Origin: Firmicutes bacterium UBA5389
GTDB lineage: Bacteria > Bacillota > DTU025
Assembly: GCA_002409965.1 (NCBI GenBank)
Contig: DHON01000023.1
Coordinates: forward strand, 12,123-24,568
Length of the DNA: 12,446 nucleotides
Direction of reading: 5' to 3'
The translations under genes and the position numbers were made by a program. Under the pieces are notes generated by a model. The model worked only from the letters and a program-made list of their open reading frames with translations. It ran no database searches and was not told the origin of the DNA. Shown piece after piece: positions 6,880 to 12,446 of the stretch (positions are counted from its first letter, which is position 1; each line of letters starts with the position of its first letter).

Positions 6880-7773
6880 GTGATGAGCATCAGGTATCAC
6901 GTGGTATCATTGGCGGCGGTAATCGTCGCGCTGGGCATAGGCATGCTGGTCGGGGCGTCTGTAGTGGGCGATCGGGGGATGATGAAGCAGCAGGAATTGC
7001 TGATAAGCCGTCTGGACGCGGATTTCGAGCGACTCGTCGGCGACAGAGACCAGCTGCTTCGCGAGACCGAGATGCTGCACAGATTCGCGCAGGAGGCCAT
7101 GCCTCATCTTCTGGGCGGGCGACTTGCGGGCCGGGCGGTTGCGGTGGTGGCTCTGCCCGGGACCGGGGATGCGACCGGCGCCGTTGTGCAGGCGTGCACT
7201 GCAGCCGGGGCCCAGGTGGCGCTGATCGAGTTCACCGAAGATGCCCTAGCGCAGGCGGACCCGGGTGAGGCAGAGGTGTGGGCAGCGGCGATTGCCTCGT
7301 CAGATCCGTCCCGGCTGAAGTCGCTGCACACCAGGGGAGTGGCGAAGGTCAAGGCGACAGGGAAGGCCGCTTTCAGCGGGATGGCGATAACGGCGGTTCC
7401 GGGCATGGGCACGGCCGGCGCCCAAGTCGCGCGGGCGCTTGCGCGAGAGTCGGATCGGCGCGGGATCAGGACGGTTCTGGGGTGGACGTGCGGGGTGTCG
7501 GAGAGCTGGAATGCAGACTGGCCGGCGGGCGCTGACTTCGACCTTGACGTCGACGGCGGCGATCGCGCCGGCGGTGCTGTCGGCGGTCAGGCGTTGTCGT
7601 CGGCGCAGACCCCGAAGTGGTCGGCGCAGGTGTACGGAGTCGGCCGCATGCCCGGAAACATCGCCACTGTGCTGACGCTGGCCGGCGCGGAAGGCGTGTT
7701 CGGACTGCCGCCTGCTGCCTTATTCTTGCCCGAGCTTGGGGCCTCAGCCCGGCAGGCTGCCGGAGAACGATGA
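6880..7773 (+). CDS. MctB/SteB-like (copper transporter family, DUF3186) membrane protein
   Basis: A 297-residue protein with the family-typical N-terminus MSIRYHVVSLAAVIVALGIG, a single membrane segment (about 8-28), a short coiled coil (about 33-65: KQQELLISRLDADFERL) and an extracytoplasmic domain. The C-terminus has the characteristic GNIATVLTLAGAEGVFGLPP. Relatives are M. tuberculosis Rv1698 (MctB, linked to copper resistance) and C. glutamicum SteB, the partner of SteA. Copper transport has been proposed only for the mycobacterial protein; in this setting the SteB-like septal role seems the better guess. AGGAGG (6865-6870) is 9 bases before GTG 6880, while the adjacent ATG 6883 is 12 bases away, so either may be used. 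Its stop overlaps the next start (ATGA). A Gly/Asp/Ala-rich loop near 220-235 looks like local expansion. Confidence 0.87.
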   Translation: MMSIRYHVVSLAAVIVALGIGMLVGASVVGDRGMMKQQELLISRLDADFERLVGDRDQLLRETEMLHRFAQEAMPHLLGGRLAGRAVAVVALPGTGDATGAVVQACTAAGAQVALIEFTEDALAQADPGEAEVWAAAIASSDPSRLKSLHTRGVAKVKATGKAAFSGMAITAVPGMGTAGAQVARALARESDRRGIRTVLGWTCGVSESWNADWPAGADFDLDVDGGDRAGGAVGGQALSSAQTPKWSAQVYGVGRMPGNIATVLTLAGAEGVFGLPPAALFLPELGASARQAAGER

Positions 7774-8570
7774 ACCACGGGCTGGAGGGCGAGCCAGCTG
7801 CGCAGGCTCGGCTGCAGGCCGTGGCGGTAGTGCCGGCGCTGAACGAGCAGCTCAGGGTGGGCCGTACCGTGGCGGCGCTCGCGCGCGCCGGCGTTGATTC
7901 CGTGATCGTGGTGGACGATGGGTCGAGCGACTCCACTGGGCAGGTCGCGTCAGACGCCGGCGCGATTGTAGTGAGGCGTGGACGCACTGGAGGCAAGGGC
8001 GCGGCCATCATCGACGGGTTGGCCAGGGCCAGGGGCAGGGGCACGGGCTCGGCCAGGGGCAGGGGCACGGGCTCGGCCAGGGGCAGGGGCACGGGCTCGG
8101 CCAGGGGCATGGATATGATCGCCGCTGGGGGCTGTGTGGTGTTGGCCGATGGCGATCTGGGCGACAGCGCGGAAGAGATGGCGAAGGTAATGGCGCTCGT
8201 GGCGAGTGGGCTGGCGGACATGGCGGTCGCCGGGTTTCCCGCGGCCTTGGGCAGCGGGTTCGGTCTGGCGGTCGGGCTTGCGCGGGCCGGGATACGAGGC
8301 CTGTGCAAAGTGGAGTTGAGATGGCCGTTATCGGGGCAGCGCGCTGTGCGGGCGGATCTGCTCCTTGGCATGCTGGACGCGGGCCCGAGGTCTGAGCGGG
8401 GGTTCGGCTTTGAGGTCGGCCTGACCATAGACTGGCTCAGGGCTGGACACTCTCTGATCGAGGTACCCACTTGCATGACGCACCGGGCAACGGGCCGAGA
8501 CATCGCAGGATTCGCCCACCGGGGCAGGCAGTTTGCGGCAGTGGCGCGGGCGCTCGCCGCGCGGCTCTAG
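7770..8570 (+). CDS. Family 2 glycosyltransferase with in-frame repeat insertion
   Basis: A 266-residue soluble GT2 (GT-A fold) enzyme. Motifs are VAVVPALNE (18-26), VDDGSSDST (48-56), a GGKGAAIIDGL region (74-84), ADGDLG (126-131, taking the place of the DxD metal site), PLSGQRAV (186-193), GFGFEVGLTIDWL (211-223) and EVPTCMTHRATGRDIAGF (231-248). This layout resembles dolichyl-phosphate-sugar or glucosyl-3-phosphoglycerate synthase-like GT2 enzymes, but the acceptor is unknown. There are no membrane helices. A triplicated GRGTGSAR run at 88-113 separates the nucleotide-binding half from the DxD-like site. The start is ATG 7770, overlapping the previous stop, with GGAG 4 bases upstream; the open frame extends further upstream inside the previous gene but without merit. 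The next gene begins 1 base after the stop, so the two glycosyltransferases are probably translationally coupled. Confidence 0.9.
   Translation: MNHGLEGEPAAQARLQAVAVVPALNEQLRVGRTVAALARAGVDSVIVVDDGSSDSTGQVASDAGAIVVRRGRTGGKGAAIIDGLARARGRGTGSARGRGTGSARGRGTGSARGMDMIAAGGCVVLADGDLGDSAEEMAKVMALVASGLADMAVAGFPAALGSGFGLAVGLARAGIRGLCKVELRWPLSGQRAVRADLLLGMLDAGPRSERGFGFEVGLTIDWLRAGHSLIEVPTCMTHRATGRDIAGFAHRGRQFAAVARALAARL
8028..8109 (+). repeat. 24-bp perfect tandem repeat, 3.4 copies, inside the GT2 gene
   Basis: The unit begins GCCAGGGGCAGGGG and ends CACGGGCTCG (24 bases). Copies at 8028-8051, 8052-8075 and 8076-8099 are identical, and 10 bases of a fourth follow. It translates as repeats of Gly-Arg-Gly-Thr-Gly-Ser-Ala-Arg, keeping the frame. 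The unit itself contains an internal AGGGGC duplication. Confidence 0.95.
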
Positions 8571-8571
8571 C

Positions 8572-9486
8572 ATGGAGACCGGACTGATCTGGAGTGCCCT
8601 ATTCAGCGCGCTTGCCGGAGCGGCTATCGCGTGGGTGTGCGCGCCGCGTATCATCGACATGCTGCTCCAGACGGTAGGGCCTGTGTCCAACTATCGAGGC
8701 CGCCCGGTGGCGTTTCCGGTGGGCCTCGCTCTGATCCTCGGAGCAACCGCCGGGACGGTCGGTGCATTGGTTGCAGGTCTGCGGGCGTGGACGCGTCCCT
8801 TATGGGCGGGACACGCTGCGTGTCTTATTCTCACGCTTGGCTTTGGGTTCGCGGGATTCGTAGACGATGTTCTGGGAGGTCGCGACCATTCCGGCTTCCG
8901 CGGCCACCTGGGCGCCATGCATCGGGGCATTGTGACCACCGGGGCCTTCAAGATAGCGATGGGGGCCATTCTGTCGCTTGCTGCAGTGATGGTGACCAGG
9001 GGTGAAACCTGGATCTCGACCGCGCCCACCGGGAGGGTCAATCCGCTGCTCCTAGCCCAGCTGGTACTGGACTCAGCTCTGGTTGCCGTAAGCGCTAACC
9101 TGATCAATCTGCTCGACCGACGCCCGGGCAGAGCCGCCAAAGGATTCCTGCTGGGCGTGCTGGCGGTGGCGTTAGGCATATGGCTGTCGCGCGGCACCAA
9201 TGAGCTGCTTCGTGCCGTGTCGCTGGGTGCCGGCACTTTCGGGGCCGCCGTGGCCCTCATCTGGCTGGACCTTGGAGAGCGGGTCATGCTGGGCGACACC
9301 GGTTCCAACCCGCTTGGGGCGGTCCTGGGCTTGATGCTGCTCCACCTTACCTCCGGGCCACGAACTGCGCTGCTCGCGCTGGCTGTATGGCTTACGCTGA
9401 GATCTGAGCGCGTCTCCTTCACCAACGTCATCGACTCCAATCGGGTCTTGCGCTTCCTTGACAGGCTGGGGCGAAAGGACCCGTAG
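8572..9486 (+). CDS. MraY/WecA-like phosphoglycosyl transferase (membrane GT family 4)
   Basis: A 304-residue, strongly hydrophobic protein with about eight to ten membrane helices, related to enzymes that join a sugar phosphate to undecaprenyl phosphate at the inner face of the membrane. Recognisable elements are FAGFVDDVLGG (93-103, the Asp pair), GFRGH...TTGAFK (108-127), NLINLLDRRPGRAAK (176-190) and MLGDTGSNPLGAVLG (239-253). NLINLLDRRPGR replaces the NxxNxxDGxDGLA of MraY, and the MraY HHH signature is absent, so this is a paralogue and not the peptidoglycan MraY itself. Its substrate is unknown. ATG 8572 is 1 base after the GT2 stop; an upstream in-frame start would overlap that gene. 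The pairing with SteA, SteB-like and GT2 genes suggests an envelope glycoconjugate made at the septum or forespore. Confidence 0.87.
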   Translation: METGLIWSALFSALAGAAIAWVCAPRIIDMLLQTVGPVSNYRGRPVAFPVGLALILGATAGTVGALVAGLRAWTRPLWAGHAACLILTLGFGFAGFVDDVLGGRDHSGFRGHLGAMHRGIVTTGAFKIAMGAILSLAAVMVTRGETWISTAPTGRVNPLLLAQLVLDSALVAVSANLINLLDRRPGRAAKGFLLGVLAVALGIWLSRGTNELLRAVSLGAGTFGAAVALIWLDLGERVMLGDTGSNPLGAVLGLMLLHLTSGPRTALLALAVWLTLRSERVSFTNVIDSNRVLRFLDRLGRKDP

Positions 9487-9619
9487 AACCCTGTGGCCGG
9501 CGCAGAGTAGATCTGAGCAGGAAGTGCCGGGCATCGCCACGAATGCTTCACCGGGCGCCCAAGTGTGAGGACTGACGAAGATAGGGCACAAGACAATGCA
9601 GGGGAACGGTGGATGATCT

Positions 9620-9934
9620 ATGGACGACATGAACGATGCGCACGAGCATGGCATCGCAGCCTGCAAGTGCGGCAGGCCCATCGTTGAGCTGATCGAAGAG
9701 GGGTTCGAGACGCTAGTCGAGGGCTACATTGTGTGCAGCAGATGTGGGCAGCGGATGGAGCTCGACGACGAATCGGGCAGAGCTCTTGGCGAAGCGCTCG
9801 GCGCCGCCCTCGGCAATTTCCAGGACGGCATCAAGAAGATCGCTTACGATTTCAAGCCAGATCCCGACAAAGCTGGGCGGAGCTGTGCCAGCCACGGAGG
9901 TTGCGGAAGCCGGCGAGGTCGCGGCAGCGATTAA
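9620..9934 (+). CDS. Small protein with two cysteine pairs, function unknown
   Basis: A 104-residue acidic protein with CKCG (15-18) and CSRCG (39-43), which could form a zinc ribbon. A predicted helical Ala/Gly/Leu stretch (about 53-66) follows, and a Gly/Ser/Arg tail carries two more cysteines. The start is supported by GGTGGATGATCT just before ATG, close to the full anti-Shine-Dalgarno complement. It follows the MraY-like gene after 133 bases, a gap in which I see no convincing promoter or terminator, and it is convergent with the DUF3006 gene. I do not recognise the family. Confidence 0.7.
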   Translation: MDDMNDAHEHGIAACKCGRPIVELIEEGFETLVEGYIVCSRCGQRMELDDESGRALGEALGAALGNFQDGIKKIAYDFKPDPDKAGRSCASHGGCGSRRGRGSD

Positions 9935-9941
9935 AGACATG

Positions 9942-9958
9942 GCGACCTGTGAGGTCGC
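9942..9958. terminator. Short hairpin between convergent genes
   Basis: GCGACCT and AGGTCGC form a perfect 7-bp stem around a three-base loop. It sits 7 bases after the small cysteine protein stop (+) and 23 bases after the DUF3006 stop (-). On the minus strand it is followed by CATGTCTTTAATC, a weak U-rich stretch; on the plus strand by ATTCTGTC. It may serve both directions, better for the minus one. Confidence 0.5.
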
Positions 9959-9980
9959 ATTCTGTCGGGCCTCGCTGCGC

Positions 9981-10277
9981 TCAGCCCTGAGGCGGTTGGT
10001 CTTGACCTGGTTGACCTGGTTGAGCTGGTTGACCTGGTTGAGCTGGTTGGCCATCGTGCGCCTTGTTGAGCAGCCGATGCAACAAGATCTCGACGCGTTC
10101 CCTGGCAGCTTCCGTCTCCGAGTGGCTGACCTCAACGGCGACTCTGAGTATGTCGCCTTCGCTGCACTCTGGGGGCAGGTCGGCAATAGGCCACAGAATG
10201 ACGCGCTCTTCATCGGGCCGCACCAGCAATACCGCTGTGCCTTCTTCGATGCGATCGACTGTCAGAAGCAAGTCCAT
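9981..10277 (-). CDS. DUF3006 family protein with Pro/Gln repeat tail
   Basis: A 98-residue cytoplasmic protein. The core MDLLLTVDRIEEGTAVLL...LPPECSEGDILRVAVEV...ARERVEILLHRLL fits DUF3006, a small beta-rich domain of unknown function common in Firmicutes. In these bacteria it is often encoded beside a ComEC-like metallo-hydrolase, as here (33 bases after the stop of that gene, same strand). I start it at ATG 10277 with GAGGTG 6-7 bases upstream; GTG 10286 has no proper ribosome binding site. The tail after residue 73 is a run of Gln-Pro-(Ala/Gly) units from a 9-bp repeat and is probably disordered. Confidence 0.8.
   Translation of the reverse strand: MDLLLTVDRIEEGTAVLLVRPDEERVILWPIADLPPECSEGDILRVAVEVSHSETEAARERVEILLHRLLNKAHDGQPAQPGQPAQPGQPGQDQPPQG
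10002..10046 (-). repeat. 9-bp tandem repeat, five copies, in the DUF3006 tail
   Basis: On the + strand TTGACCTGG or TTGAGCTGG is repeated five times with one variable base (C or G). In the minus frame it codes Pro-Gly-Gln and Pro-Ala-Gln triplets. It is in frame and lies at the extreme C-terminus, where length variation would be tolerated. Confidence 0.92.
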
Positions 10278-10310
10278 GTCACGCACCTCACTTCAGTACA
10301 TCAGGACCCG

Positions 10311-11390
10311 TCAAGGTTGGCAGACCTTGCACGGCCTGTAGCCTGCGTCTTCTGCCTGGAGGCGACTGCTGAACACCACGGTCCGGGCGGGGTCGATGCT
10401 CTTGGCCGAGTCACACCAGGTGAAGTGGAACACATTCGACGCGGAGCTGCCGAGGTAGCCGGCTCCGCGTTCTTCCATGGTCGCGGACCATATCCGGGGG
10501 TTGGCGGTGAGCCTCACTGTGATTTCACCGTGTTGGTCTGTCCTGTATGTGAGCGTCTGGTTCAGAATCAGCCTGGCTAGGGTCTCGTTGTGCGGGTGAC
10601 CGTAGCTGTTGCCGGCGCCGCACTGCACGACAGCCGCGCGCGGCCTAGCTTGGCGGAGGAACTCCGGGACTGTGGATCGCCGAGAACCGTGGTGAGCCGC
10701 TTTCAGCAGAACAACTCGGCTCAGTGCGCGTTGCTCTGCCAGGTACTGCTCAACGCCTGGGCCGATATCGCCGGTCAAGAGCGCTGACGATTCGCCGTAA
10801 TCGACGCGCAATACGATGGATGCATCGTTCACGTCTTCGGGGAGAGCGGCTGTAGGCCAGAGAATCCTCACACTGGCTCCGCCAAGACGAAACCAGTCAT
10901 TGGCCCGCCCCAGCGCGAACGGGATGTTCTTTTCGTCGATCGTCGTCAGGTATCTCTCATAAGTCGCGGAGGTATGAACCTTGCCTGAATCGATAACTCG
11001 GCCCACCGTAACGGCGTTGAGCACGTCCGTCAACCCGCCGATGTGGTCCTCGTGAGGATGCGTCGACACCAGAACGTCGAGGTGTTCGACCCCGAGCTCC
11101 AAAAGACGAGCCACAACGCGTGGACCGGCGGCGCGAGTCCCTCCGTCCACCAGCATGTGATGGCCATCGGACGTGCTGACGAGTATGGCGTCGCCCTGCC
11201 CGACATCGAGGAAGGTGAATGACACCGAGCTGTCCACGCTCGGGCCCGCGTTCATCGCCTCGCCTGCTGCAAGGTCGGCGAAGGCAAGCACGCATACGGT
11301 CAGCATGATCAGAGCTAGGCGCAGAGCAAGCCGTGCCAATGCCGGGCTGACCAGCGTGTGATCGATCCGATAGCGCTCAGTTGCTTTCAT
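10311..11390 (-). CDS. ComEC-like metallo-beta-lactamase hydrolase with Ada-like zinc tail
   Basis: A 359-residue protein with a hydrophobic N-terminal segment (about 20-40), so probably secreted or membrane-anchored. The metallo-beta-lactamase domain has LDVGQGDA (61-68), HPHEDH (111-116), LLTGDIG (205-210) and AAHHGSRRST (231-240), the pattern of the ComEC/Rec2 hydrolase domain, which suggests nuclease or phosphodiesterase activity outside the cell. The last about 50 residues, GYLGSSASNVFHFTWC (311-326) to YRPCKVCQP (351-359), resemble the Ada-type metal-binding fold often appended to secreted nucleases; H322, C326, C354 and C357 would be its ligands. No good Shine-Dalgarno is visible before ATG 11390 and the frame stays open to 11474, so the start is uncertain. 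It precedes the DUF3006 gene in the same unit and follows the HTH-nuclease gene after 125 bases. Confidence 0.88.
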   Translation of the reverse strand: MKATERYRIDHTLVSPALARLALRLALIMLTVCVLAFADLAAGEAMNAGPSVDSSVSFTFLDVGQGDAILVSTSDGHHMLVDGGTRAAGPRVVARLLELGVEHLDVLVSTHPHEDHIGGLTDVLNAVTVGRVIDSGKVHTSATYERYLTTIDEKNIPFALGRANDWFRLGGASVRILWPTAALPEDVNDASIVLRVDYGESSALLTGDIGPGVEQYLAEQRALSRVVLLKAAHHGSRRSTVPEFLRQARPRAAVVQCGAGNSYGHPHNETLARLILNQTLTYRTDQHGEITVRLTANPRIWSATMEERGAGYLGSSASNVFHFTWCDSAKSIDPARTVVFSSRLQAEDAGYRPCKVCQP

Positions 11391-11515
11391 ACACGCAGTA
11401 TTCTGCGATGTACGCTGCAACTCCTGCAGAGCGTGTGCTCTCAGATGTTCATGGCCCGAAATGGCCAGACCCACGATTGTGACTTTTCCGACTGAGGTGT
11501 ACGCCGATCAGCTTG

Positions 11516-12274
11516 TCAGGTTGAAGCCCTGTCCTGTGCACGCCTGCTCTCCGAGTTCACAATGTAGTCGCGTCCCATCTCATCCAGGAAGCGGATGTAC
11601 TCGCCTTCCATGTCAATGCGCTGAATCACAAGCACCTCGGGGATTTTCGCGATGATGCCGTCAATTGTGAGGTCAGCAGCGGTGATCTCCACTATCTGAA
11701 TGCTGCTCTTTGCGCCCAAGCCGATCTTCGCAAGGTCTAGCAGTTTCGCCCGTTCGAAGTGCTGCTTGTCCTTGTGCAGCGGGGTCAGCTCATAGTGCTG
11801 GGTTCCCTGGAACTCGAAAGCCACGTTTGGGTAGTAGAACCGGTCTAGCTCAAGGGCTCTGCCCGTCTCGGGATTGGACATCCGCTGAGGTCGACAGTTG
11901 TCGAGGCATTCTGAGGACTGGACGATGTTATCGAGCATGGCTTTCATGATGGATTCTCCCACCCGAGCCCAGAACCTCTTTCTCTTGACCAGCTCCACCG
12001 AGAGCTCGACCTGGACAGTGGACGGAGCAGTAGGGATGATGATGGTCGGCCAGGACTTGGCGGCATTGAACTTCAGCCACTCGTGCTGCTTCAGGGCCTC
12101 GCACTCCTTCCTGACCGTCCTTCGAGCAAGTCCCGAGATCTCGGCGAGTTGAGCCAATGAGTCGGGACGGCGACGGCAAATCAGATCGTACAGGGCCTTG
12201 GCCGAGAATGATACGTCATCAGAGGCCAGCAGCTTAGGATAGGCAAGGTCAGTGAGACGGTACGATATGGTCAT
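11516..12274 (-). CDS. Winged-HTH protein fused to a restriction-endonuclease-like domain
   Basis: A 252-residue protein. The first part (about 22-72) looks like a winged helix: FSAKALYDLICRRRPDSLAQLAEISGLARRTVRKECEALKQ. The second half (about 135-225) has LELDRFYYPNVAFEFQGTQHYE, where D144, E154 and Q156 and the GxQHY signature resemble PD-(D/E)XK and Vsr-like nucleases that carry an E-x-x-G-x-QHY core, followed by a Lys-rich DKQHFERAKLLDLAKIGL and IQIVEIT. It could be a DNA-binding nuclease, or a regulator with an inactivated nuclease fold. The start ATG 12274 has GGGAGGG 8 bases upstream; an upstream GTG at 12301 in the same frame is less likely. An AT-rich inverted repeat upstream suggests autoregulation. 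Exact family unknown to me. Confidence 0.75.
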   Translation of the reverse strand: MTISYRLTDLAYPKLLASDDVSFSAKALYDLICRRRPDSLAQLAEISGLARRTVRKECEALKQHEWLKFNAAKSWPTIIIPTAPSTVQVELSVELVKRKRFWARVGESIMKAMLDNIVQSSECLDNCRPQRMSNPETGRALELDRFYYPNVAFEFQGTQHYELTPLHKDKQHFERAKLLDLAKIGLGAKSSIQIVEITAADLTIDGIIAKIPEVLVIQRIDMEGEYIRFLDEMGRDYIVNSESRRAQDRAST

Positions 12275-12325
12275 CACCGCATCCCTCCCATGTGGCGTCA
12301 CTCAATGATAACATGTACAGGATAA

Positions 12326-12344
12326 CGTTACACTAATTGTAACG
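12326..12344. promoter_or_regulatory. Perfect inverted repeat, probable operator of the HTH-nuclease gene
   Basis: CGTTACA-CTAAT-TGTAACG is a 7-bp perfect inverted repeat with a 5-base spacer, in the only AT-rich patch of this end, about 52 bases upstream of the HTH-nuclease start. On the minus strand a weak -10-like TATCAT (12310-12305) lies downstream, with the repeat over the expected -35 zone. This is the usual place for a repressor site. Confidence 0.55.
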
Positions 12345-12358
12345 CGGGACGGAGCAAT

Positions 12359-12372
12359 ATCACCCGGGTGAT
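12359..12372. other. 14-bp perfect palindrome
   Basis: ATCACCCGGGTGAT reads the same on both strands. It lies 14 bases upstream, for the minus-strand gene, of the CGTTACA inverted repeat. It could be a second operator or a site for an outward gene beyond the window. From 12373 to the window end I see nothing else. Confidence 0.4.
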
Positions 12373-12446
12373 TTGTACGGCGCGGATTGCGCCTTGTGGG
12401 GCGTGCGGGCCGCCGGCACAAAGGGTGCGCTGCGGCCCGCGCTCTG

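Noticed and set aside
7466..8503. Long open frame of 345 residues on the minus strand
   Set aside because: It is antisense to the MctB-like and GT2 genes, is rich in Pro/Ala/Ser/Arg as shadow frames in GC-rich DNA are, and its repeats mirror the 24-bp array.
8691..9596. 301-residue open frame on the minus strand
   Set aside because: It is antisense to the MraY-like gene, which has clear family motifs; the composition is that of a shadow frame.
9962..9983. CTCGCTGCGCTC stretch resembling dispersed palindromic repeats of GC-rich genomes
   Set aside because: Only one copy is present in the window, so a repeat family cannot be supported.
10002..10046. CRISPR-like appearance of regularly repeated DNA
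   Set aside because: The units are contiguous 9-bp repeats without spacers and are in frame; the same holds for the 12-bp and 24-bp arrays.
9729..10580. 283-residue open frame on the plus strand
   Set aside because: It covers parts of three better-supported genes on both strands and shows no recognisable domain.
11428..11441. AGAGC-GTGT-GCTCT hairpin between the HTH-nuclease and hydrolase genes
   Set aside because: A 5-bp stem without U-tract is too weak to call a terminator.

Overview
This window looks like chromosomal core sequence from a GC-rich, endospore-forming member of the Firmicutes (Bacillota). The evidence is a spoIVB homologue with an intact catalytic triad, a spo0A homologue close downstream, and a T-box leader in front of proS. 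The gene order spoIVB - spo0A - steA - mctB/steB-like recalls the recN neighbourhood of Firmicutes and also the steA-mctB pair of Actinobacteria. I cannot place it to genus; a deep-branching GC-rich clostridial or Limnochordia-like lineage is a guess.

Layout. Bases 1-906 hold the 3' part of rsmB (+), which meets proS (-, 2460-1015) at a shared hairpin (953-990). proS is the zinc-binding archaeal/Thermus-type prolyl-tRNA synthetase and is preceded by a proline T-box leader and a good promoter (2499-2843). The + strand then carries spoIVB (3006), a GerE-sized LuxR-type HTH protein (4420), spo0A (4745), a SteA-like protein (5664), an MctB/SteB-like membrane protein (6880), a GT2 glycosyltransferase (7770, ATGA overlap), a MraY/WecA-like membrane transferase (8572) and a small cysteine-pair protein (9620). 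From the right edge, the minus strand carries an HTH plus endonuclease-like protein (12274-11516), a ComEC-like secreted or anchored metallo-beta-lactamase hydrolase with an Ada-like zinc tail (11390-10311) and a DUF3006 protein (10277-9981). The two strands converge at a hairpin near 9950.

How it may work together. SpoIVB and Spo0A are sporulation regulators. SteA and SteB/MctB homologues act at the division septum in Corynebacterineae. The two glycosyltransferases that follow without gaps use, or are related to enzymes that use, lipid-linked sugars. I infer a co-transcribed envelope or septum module next to the sporulation master regulator. The LuxR-type gene between spoIVB and spo0A is an added potential regulator.

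A recurring oddity is short in-frame tandem repeats, all in multiples of 3 bp, inside otherwise conserved genes: 12 bp x3 in rsmB, 24 bp x3.4 in the GT2 gene, 9 bp x5 in the DUF3006 gene, and an Ala/Gly-rich expansion in the Spo0A linker. Several starts were moved from the longest open frame to codons with a proper Shine-Dalgarno sequence or a family-like N-terminus. All family assignments come from motif recognition by eye, with no database search.
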